Assembly (NCBI GenBank): GCA_910574455.1
Contig: CAJSYZ010000009.1
Location: forward strand, 744,001-808,000
Source: Trichaptum fuscoviolaceum
Lineage: Eukaryota > Basidiomycota > Agaricomycetes > Hymenochaetales > Trichaptaceae
DNA length: 64,000 nt
Direction of reading: 5' to 3'
A model generated the notes under the pieces. The model was not told where the DNA came from. It searched no databases and worked only from the letters and a program-made list of their open reading frames with translations. Shown here one piece after another: positions 56,807 through 64,000 of the stretch. The position numbers and the translations under genes were made by a program. How positions within the stretch are numbered: position 1 is the stretch's first letter; every line of letters begins with the position of its first letter.

Positions 56807-58548
56807 TCAGAGATCAGGATCCGGTCCATCCCAAGCAGCATCCCACCCAAGTGCGGTTCGGTCCCATTTGCCTTCTTTCTGACCGTACGAGACCCACCCC
56901 AGCTTGTCCATGAGAAGACCAGCAGCTCTGACGAAGATAGTGCCATCCAGTTTGAAGGCGCCTTCTAATGACTCCTTTCCGTTCTCATCGAATGCCCCTG
57001 GCATTCCACCTGGCGGTGTTTCCCCGTACATCTGCGCTGCGTAGTACAATGTTCGCAGGGACTTCACGGTGTGTGCGTCGGGCGCATAAATCACTGATCC
57101 AATGATTGCTGGCCAGGGATTCACACTCTCCGGATCTCGAGGGTCTCCAAGGGCGGACGCGTCTGGTTTCACTGCCGCGTCTTTGACAGGCGGCTGCGGG
57201 TTTGGCGAGTAAGTCATCATGAGAGTCGGGTCTATGCGCGGTCGGCCTCGCAGGAGGATGACGAGCAACATCACAGATACGTATAGGCGAAGCAGACGTG
57301 CTTTGTTCTCCGGTGTCTTGAGCGCGTTGACTAGTGAAGGGAGAAAGAGCGACGACGTGAGAAGATGCATGAGGAAGAAGTCGAGTCGCGGCTTCCGCCC
57401 ATGCTTGCCCGTGGCAAACGTCAGTAGTGTCGAAATCCAAATAAGCTCTTCTATCCTCTTATCAAGACCCGCGGGATCGGCACTATTGATAGTAAATAGG
57501 GAAGAAAGCCTTCGGATCTCCTCCGGGCGGCCATTAGTAAGGGCGTCCTTAATCCGAGTGCTGAGGAGAGCATCTGGCTGGTAGGGCATCACTGGGTGGA
57601 GAACATCGGAGTCATACATCTTCTTGATAATTGATAATAAGGGGACAGAGGACTTTGAGGCCGGAGGATCATCGTCATAAAGCCCCGCTGACAGCGGATT
57701 ATGGACAGCTGCCTGAGCCAGACCTTATGCAGAAATCAGATGAGAAACTCACGCAGAGCACATTCTACTCACCTGATGCCACTAATGACGGTTCATTGAA
57801 CTCAACACCGTACTACAATATTAAAGGTTAGGTTTATGTCCGAAACGAAAATTAGAGCTCAAGTACTCACCCCCACTTGGATAAGCGGGTGCAATCTGTT
57901 CGAAGTGACTACTATTAGCTCATAACCAATGGTTTTGCTAGCTTACTCACGCTCCACCCACGAAACGTAACAACATATCTGTACCATTTCCATTGGATTT
58001 CGGAGAGAAAATGTACTCTTCAAGACATTCTGCCGCGCCTAACCTCGCAACTTCGGCTTTGAAGAACTTCAGGAAAGCAGGATAGTGTCTAGAAAATTAT
58101 GGTGATCAGAAAATACTGAGTTTATGACAGTTCATGCTGATGTTCAGAGCACGATTAGAAGCGCACTTTTCTGGGCCTACAAATTCTGTCCAATTTTCTC
58201 GCGTAAGAGTAATATCCAGATCTTGTACTATGTTTTCTTTGCGGTCAACAAGATTGATTGGGCTCAGTATCTTGGCTTCCTCGTCATAGATATTCTGCAA
58301 AACCTTTGGCGGGGCCGCGAGGTCGTATGCCGCTAGAATGCTACATAGTGTTTTCTTGAGCTTAGTAATCAGCTTGAGGAATGACTGTTCACTTACTGGT
58401 GGGGTAAGTGGTTGTGAAATCCTATCTTACCAAAGAAACAGTGATGTTTTTCTCGGTCTTCGGCAAGTAACCTCTCGACCAGAAGTTTAGTTTCATAGCT
58501 CGAGCCGGGCAAATGTACAAGTCCTTGGTGTAGGCCATTGCTAGACAT
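56807..58548 (-). CDS. Questin oxidase-like (AflY/DUF4243) protein
   Basis: The start ATG at 58548 gives MSSNGLHQGLVHLPGSSYET, then LLAEDREKHHCFF. Later exons read NIYDEEAKILSPINLVDR with LTRENWTEFVGPEKC (about 58300-58180), YPAFLKFFKAEVARLGAAEC (about 58085-57960), HPLIQVGYGVEFNEPSLVAS (about 57890-57760) and a long last exon from 57619 with DFFLMHLLTSSLFLPSLV, NPWPAIIGSV and GTIFVRAAGLLMDKLGW, stopping at 56807. This order is that of the questin oxidase/AflY family, whose best known members do Baeyer-Villiger-type ring opening in fungal polyketide pathways. Most agaric members are uncharacterised and no polyketide synthase lies nearby, so the substrate is unknown. The frame is intact across 5-6 exons. 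Confidence 0.82.
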
Positions 58549-59059
58549 TGTGGTTCAAATGAGAGACACTGAAGTTGGCATGTGAAATGCAGCGCCTTTT
58601 AAGAGGACAGGTAGGAGAACGTGACCGTTTCCCGCCCTCAGCTGAGTGTTGCAACCACGGGTGGAACTGAATCCTAAAATAAGTTGAATGGATCGGCGAA
58701 GTAGAAGCATCAACGAGATCGCCGACTCGGAAATGATTAATAACTTACATGTTAAATGGAGTCATTATGGAATCGGTGTATAAGATATCACTCATTTGAC
58801 GATTGTAGCTTTTAAAGAGTTCCGAAAGAAGCAGCCTATACAATGGGATACCGGCGGGGTCGTCGTAAGATCAGATGATCAGATTCGCTGGTTTCAACTT
58901 TTATATACACCTTGCAGTTTTATTGTGACGCTCTTCTCTGTCCGTTACCGGAACCGCATACAGAAATTCGAGAGAGCTGAAGGGTATGTTAAGTCACTGA
59001 GAAGTGCTCTGGCTAAGTAGAGGTTGAGAACATTCTTGGTGACGTTCCGGACACTTCCC
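58549..59059. other. Intergenic, upstream of the questin oxidase-like gene
   Basis: Presumed promoter of the minus-strand gene. No further gene seen. Confidence 0.4.
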
Positions 59060-59818
59060 CATCCTCCTTCCCAGGGTATCCCTGGCCCCTCCAGACCTCA
59101 CGCCACATGTAATTACTAAATTAGTTTATAGAACAAATAAACCAAACTTTGAAACTACAATGAACCAAATAAACTTACGGGGCCAGGGATACCCTGGCAA
59201 AGTTTTCTTTGTAAGCAAGCCCGCTCACCACGCGGAGAATGCCGTGTGATGCGCGACATACCTCCCAAATAGGTATGAGGCCGCCGTCGGGCAATGGCAG
59301 CCTCAAAAACATGAAATTGCATTCATCATCTCTCATTAAAAGCTTAGTTATCACAAGGAGAAGAGATATAAAAACCATTCTCACAGAACAATTGCGCTCA
59401 AGAAGGACAATAAAATGTTTCCAAGAGCATACACTGTATGCACTGTCTCACTACAGCAATGTCTTATTTATCTCTAATTGTAAGAGTTTAACAGCTTATA
59501 ATAAAATTGTATGCTATAATACCATCAGATTAACGAAGATCCAGACTTCGGAGTGCCCATTTGCTATGTTTTTGAGGCTGCCATTGCCCGACGGCGGCCT
59601 CATACCTATTTGGGAGGTATGTCGCGCATCACACGGCATTCTCCGCGTGGTGAGCGGGCTTGCTTACAAAGAAAACTTTGCCAGGGTATCCCTGGCCCCG
59701 TAAGTTTATTTGGTTCATTGTAGTTTCAAAGTTTGGTTTATTTGTTCTATAAACTAATTTAGTAATTACATGTGGCGTGAGGTCTGGAGGGGCCAGGGAT
59801 ACCCTGGGAAGGAGGATG
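59060..59818. mobile_element. Mutator-like foldback element with 253-bp arms
   Basis: The arms 59060-59312 and 59566-59818 are reverse complements over 253 bp with no mismatch seen by eye; a 253-bp unique middle separates them. The 9-bp ACACTTCCC flanks both ends (59051-59059 and 59819-59827). Long inverted arms with a 9-bp duplication are the mark of Mutator-like (MULE) elements. No transposase is encoded, so this is a non-autonomous copy. Each arm holds two inverted copies of a 15-mer, CCAGGGTATCCCTGG (59071, 59183, 59681 and 59793), giving smaller hairpins inside the large one. Open frames through the arms are a by-product of the repeat. Confidence 0.85.
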
Positions 59819-59924
59819 ACACTTCCCATGCCATTCATGTGTACAAATAGCGCGTAGATACATACAAACACATTCCAACAACGCGTCAACTAAATTCATT
59901 CAAGGACCAGTAAAGTTCACAAAA

Positions 59925-61565
59925 CTAGTCATCCGAACTCGCTTCGTTGTACATAGGACTTCCGAATTGAATTGAGGATATCCTTGATCGATTTCCGGCT
60001 TCACCTATACTGGGAGAAGTATCGCGAATATTGAGAAAGATCCGGCTTCCCAAAACTGTCATGGACGTGCTCATCATCGGGTAGATGGCCGCATTCAAGC
60101 TTTTACGGGTGCGTGGCAGCATGATACTGACAAGTATGTTTGCAAGGCACGAAACTTATGATGTGGTTCCAGTGAGTGAGATGCCCTGATTCTGTGCAGA
60201 GATTTAACACACCGAACATGAAGAAATAATAAATGACACCTATAAGGCAATGTACTAAGTAAAACATTCAACACCAGTGGTAGAAACTGCTAACCATCGC
60301 GCGCAAGAACACTTATAAGCTGCGAGTCATTGTGATTGACTGCAAACAACGAGTTAGGTGGACCATGGTCATAATTAGTACTACTCACGATGTCTAATAA
60401 CCCGAAATAGGGTCAAGATGACGATGATTGCATCGAAAGCCATCAATGCTATCCATGCAGACAGAGTAAAGTCAGCCGAACGAATGAACCCGGACTTGCA
60501 ACCCATTATAGGGTTTAGTCTGTTCAAAAGAGAAAGTTAAAAGAGTACGGGCCACATTAAGAAAATCTTACAATTGGTTAGGTGAGACTAGATCAGGCAC
60601 GAAGGAAAGGTTAGCTTCTATCTTTCGCGTCAACAATTACATGACTCACAGACTAAGGCCTTCGTCGTTTGAGAGATTGATATTATCCAGACAATATCAG
60701 CCGCCTAACCAATGATAATCATTCCCTAGTAAGTCCCTTTGTAAGTCTCTATGTAATTTGAGGACTCACAGTGAGCACGAAAACGAGTATTATCGATATG
60801 AAGCGATTCCTGTTCCAGAGGGCAATTGTACGTAAGACAAGAATTACTTCCGGTCTGCGGTTAAGCTTCATAATGGTCATGAAGGGAGAATATCAACTTA
60901 CATTGTACTGGAAGAAGCTGTACTATGGTAACCCAAGCGTCTTCGTAGAGTACAATCCTGCAGAACTAGTGATGAATGGTGTGAGTGTGAAGCTCAAGCA
61001 CGGACGAGAGTGACTTGAGAACCTCATTGTTTAAATTGAAGCATAATGTGTCTGTATTTGTTAATATGTCAGTGCGCCACAAGTTGAAAAGGGAACGTTC
61101 AGCTAACATATTAACCATATTATAGCCTGCACAATCGCTGGATATCTGGTGAATAGGAATAGCACCTTTCCTACAGACCATTTTGATCTCCACACCAACG
61201 AAACCTGCGAACGCCGAGAAGATCATTAAACAATGCAGCTAAACTTGCATTAACCTAACTACCTCTCTAATCTCACAATAGTCAGTGATTTCCCCTATAC
61301 ATAATTGAACGTGGTAGATACATACGAGGGGATAGTTATCAATATTTCCCAGAACAAGACCGAGTACGCCGCCACTACAGGGGTAGTACATTTGAGAAGA
61401 GCTCTTTCTTTCGGGAAGGTATCGACATACCCGACAAATACTGAAGATAGCGATGATTGTTAGTTGAACTAGAATGAGTAAATACATGCTACTTACTCTT
61501 GTAGTCTGTAGATCACGAGCGACCTGAGTCAACAGAATCAACTCGTCCGCAAAGTTAGAAGTCAT
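59925..61565 (-). CDS. DUF6533-type multi-pass membrane protein A
   Basis: The start at 61565 reads MTSNFADELILLTQVARDLQ with a donor after QTTR. The next exon gives VVAAYSVLFWEILITIP (about 61395-61340), the hydrophobic block with F/W-E-xLIT that marks DUF6533 proteins. Later exons include NPIMGCKSGFIRSADFTLSA, then WIALMAFDAIIVILTLFRVI (about 60505-60390), and the last exon ends LGSRIFLNIRDTSPSIGEAG (about 60060-60000), stopping at 59925. The family is a large agaric-specific set of about seven-helix proteins of unknown function. Several exons between 60550 and 61250 could not be assigned with certainty. It is followed by the closest copy of the same family at 62211-63857. Confidence 0.68.
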
Positions 61566-62210
61566 TTTTGATTATGTAGTTGCCACCCACCACATCTACT
61601 TACTTTGCTGCCCTTATAGCACAGAGGAAGAAAAGGCGCCTATGATTTCCCCTCAACTTAGTGGAGAGATCAAGGATGACCTCCGAACTCGGGAAAGGAC
61701 TCACCTATCGAGTAGTTAGGCTCCACTTGCAGTGTGTCTCGCCATGTCTCGAAGATAGGAGTGCCTTCCTCTATTCCCGGATGATCATCACAGCTCGGAG
61801 AAGCTCCGGAACGTAGGCTCTGGACCATCTACTATAGTCTATTTGGGAAAGTCTTTGTCTGAAGTCGCGACAGACACTGGCTAGGCCTTGGCGCGTAAAT
61901 AGTTGTGGGAAGGAATTGACATACCAAAGGAGCTCCCAGATATCAGTTCACCAGCGTTGGCAGGGAGCATCAGATGTAAATATATGATTAGCGCACTCAT
62001 AGTTCCTGTTTTACGCATCCAATCTACAATCATCGAGGAGTTCTTGCTCCTAGGCTTGAGCAGTCGCGAGAGGGACGTGGTGATTAGAGGCATCGTATAA
62101 TTCGCATGTAAGAAAAAGGGGGGAAGGATGAGATGAAGGAAGTACAACAAGCACCGTCTACCATGTGCACGTTGTGTACCCGAGCAATCTGCCCTTTGAG
62201 TCCATTTCAA
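61566..62210. other. Intergenic between the two DUF6533-type genes
   Basis: Contains an open minus-strand stretch (62210-61881, Leu-rich, MKWTQRADCSGTQRAHGR) that directly follows the stop of gene B. It lacks family motifs and is not called as a gene. Confidence 0.35.
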
Positions 62211-63857
62211 TCAGTTATGAAGTTCGGTGCCAGCGTGTCCAATTTCCGGAGCGCTTCCATCGGGATCAAGGAAGTTGAGTTGGGCGCTCCTTGAAAGATT
62301 GCATTGGTTACTCCCGTCATCCTCCACCACCACTGACCTGATGTGAAGGACGATTCGGCACCCAAAGATAGCCATAGACGACAAGATCATTGGAATCATC
62401 GCCGCATCTAGACGCGTACGCTCGTTTGCGAGGACGATATAGATAATCAGATTCGAGAGGTTCATGGCTATATACGAAGTAAATATGAGCATTTGTTTTC
62501 GCATGGTAGCCCCGTTCAAATACCTAGCATCAGAAAATAGTAAATAAATCCTATTTTCGAAGACTGAGCGCGTGTATTAGTTCTAGAGAAGAAGGACGAA
62601 CCATCGCGGAAAAGGACATTCACTAATCGGCTTTGCTTGAGATCGTCTGGAGTAATCGAGGGTTAATGGTGACAATGACCAATTGTTATTCTACTCACAA
62701 TTACGGACGGCACCGATTAGAATTAAGAGGAAGATGACCACATCGAAAGCCATTAAAGCCGTCCACGCAGGGAAGGTACGGCTAACCGATTTTAAGTAGG
62801 CATACTTGCAACCAAAAATGGGTTCAAGTCTGGCGACCAATAGTTAGAAGACACTAACTTGAACGCATGTTAGGGTACATACGCTGGTATGGGCAAGACT
62901 TTGTAGTTTGTATTGTATAAACGTTTAAATGGTTGTAACGAGCAGCAATTTTAGCTCTTACATTGTAAGGTTTTATCTGTCTCTATGATTGTGACGATGA
63001 ATAGAACATCCGTAGCCTAGATAGAATGAATAAATTAGACAGAGCAGACATTCGCCTGAACAACAAAAAACTCACTGCTGTCAAGGCTGCAAGAGACCAA
63101 GCAACAATACGACATCCACTCCACAATGCACATGTTCGCAGGACGATGATCGCTTGAAGAAGAAAGCGATTAGTGGTAAAATAAGTAAAGCTAATGAACC
63201 GCAGGGCACTAACTTTGAACGGGTATTATCAGCAAGAGGTACGCCCACTCTGCCTCATGTACTGCAAACTTGCAAAACTACACCGATCGTTTTTGTTTGT
63301 TAGTAACATGGGAAAGATGTACTGAACTCCTTACATTGTCGCTCAGGTAGAACCCAAGGGAAACTGATGCGATTTAGAACGCAGAATCTCATATGCAAAG
63401 GTTAACGAAGCTCTCACAGATGAGCCAGATAATGCTTTGTAGGGATGCGAGGTATCTGGTGACCAAGAAGAGCGCTCTGCCCAGAGTCCATGGTGACCTC
63501 CAGATCAGTGACACCTGAGTAGCTTCAGTGATGTTCATTATGTCTCGGAAATCCCAACTCACTTCACTAGAAAGGTTGAAATGCGTAGTTTTAGCAAGGA
63601 GAACACGGATTTAGGAATCAACTTTACCTCGGAAAAGTCAACAATGTATCCCAGAAGAGGACTGTGGAAGCGGCCACTAGTAATCTTCTAGATTAATAGG
63701 GATGACGAAGGAAGTATCATAACGTTGACCTGCGATATACTTCGCAATATGAGGCAGAAAGATCAGAGAGAGTAGTTTAAAAGATACTTACTCTCGACGT
63801 TTGTAGGTCCTCTGCAACCTGCGCGAGCAGATGTAGTTTTTCAGAGAGACTGGCCAT
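62211..63857 (-). CDS. DUF6533-type multi-pass membrane protein B
   Basis: The start at 63857 (MASLSEKLHLLAQVAEDLQT) has its donor at the same place as gene A (QTSR against QTTR). The next exon gives LLVAASTVLFWDTLLTFPR (about 63695-63640), then LEPIFGCKYAYLKSVSRTFP and AWTALMAFDVVIFLLILIGA (about 62830-62700), and the last exon reads SYIAMNLSNLIIYIVLAN and GCRIVLHIRSVVV before the stop at 62211. Matching exon order and splice points with gene A show tandem duplication. The acidic/Asn-rich C-terminus is probably cytosolic. Function is unknown. Confidence 0.7.
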
Positions 63858-64000
63858 TTGGGAACAGCTAAAGTGTGCATTACTTGGCACTCTAAACATT
63901 AAGTACCATGTTCGAGAAGCCCTCGGGCCCCGAGCAAATTAACGTTCTTCCATCATAAATGTCTTACACGCCACCACTATAATCGTTGAAAAATCCATGA
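63858..64000. other. Upstream flank of DUF6533-type gene B
   Basis: Nothing recognised; presumed promoter region of the minus-strand gene. Confidence 0.3.

Noticed and set aside
59239..59703. Open frame of 154 codons across the foldback element
   Set aside because: The same peptide is read in both arms because of the inverted repeat; no family motif and no start context.
61881..62210. 109-codon minus-strand frame as a third DUF6533-type gene
   Set aside because: It has hydrophobic residues but none of the family's conserved blocks and no upstream exons of its own.

Overview
The window is nuclear DNA of a filamentous basidiomycete, almost certainly an Agaricomycete. The evidence is short (about 40-70 bp) GT-AG introns in most genes, a Plavaka-family DNA transposon, an atypical fungal kinase, two F-box-like acidic proteins, two DUF6533-type membrane proteins, a questin-oxidase-like (AflY) protein, and a beta-trefoil lectin of the Laetiporus type. 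No rRNA, tRNA or CRISPR array was recognised. Gene models below were built by eye from splice signals and reading-frame continuity, so exon borders are provisional.

Layout. 1-951 holds the 5' part of a five-exon gene on the minus strand that runs off the left edge. 952-2869 is gene-free and full of short self-complementary words (TACTAGTA, CACTGCCAGTG, CTCAGGCTGAG) and contains a 386-bp MITE with TA flanks. 2870-4696 is an unrecognised intron-containing gene. 5418-27050 is a wrecked transposon region: a Plavaka transposase gene (minus) and a divergently transcribed partner gene (plus) share a 476-bp intergenic spacer, and each is interrupted by one copy of the same LTR retroelement (8772-15146 and 18729-25105). 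That element is the most unusual object here: 2.45-kb LTRs, only about 1.48 kb of internal DNA, one gag-like ORF with two CCHC knuckles, and no pol. Target-site duplications GATAA and GCCGG are intact, and removing copy 1 brings the transposase frame back into register.

28061-38740 is a small duplicated neighbourhood: two F-box-like genes with acidic inserts on opposite strands, an intact atypical kinase, a truncated kinase copy, a four-helix membrane protein gene, and an LSL-like lectin gene that has the sugar-binding trefoil but no visible pore-forming module. 39361-40030 encodes a MARVEL-like membrane protein. 43921-46806 is a paralogue of the membrane protein at 32881-35843.

47787-48490 is a decayed piece of the gene for the TFIIH helicase XPB/Ssl2. 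50106-53427 encodes a large Ser/Pro-rich coiled-coil protein. A cyclopropane-fatty-acid synthase gene (54529-56486) and a questin-oxidase-like gene (56807-58548, minus) are tail to tail. A 759-bp Mutator-like foldback element with 253-bp arms and a 9-bp duplication (59060-59818) lies just downstream of the first of two tandem DUF6533-type genes (59925-61565 and 62211-63857, minus).
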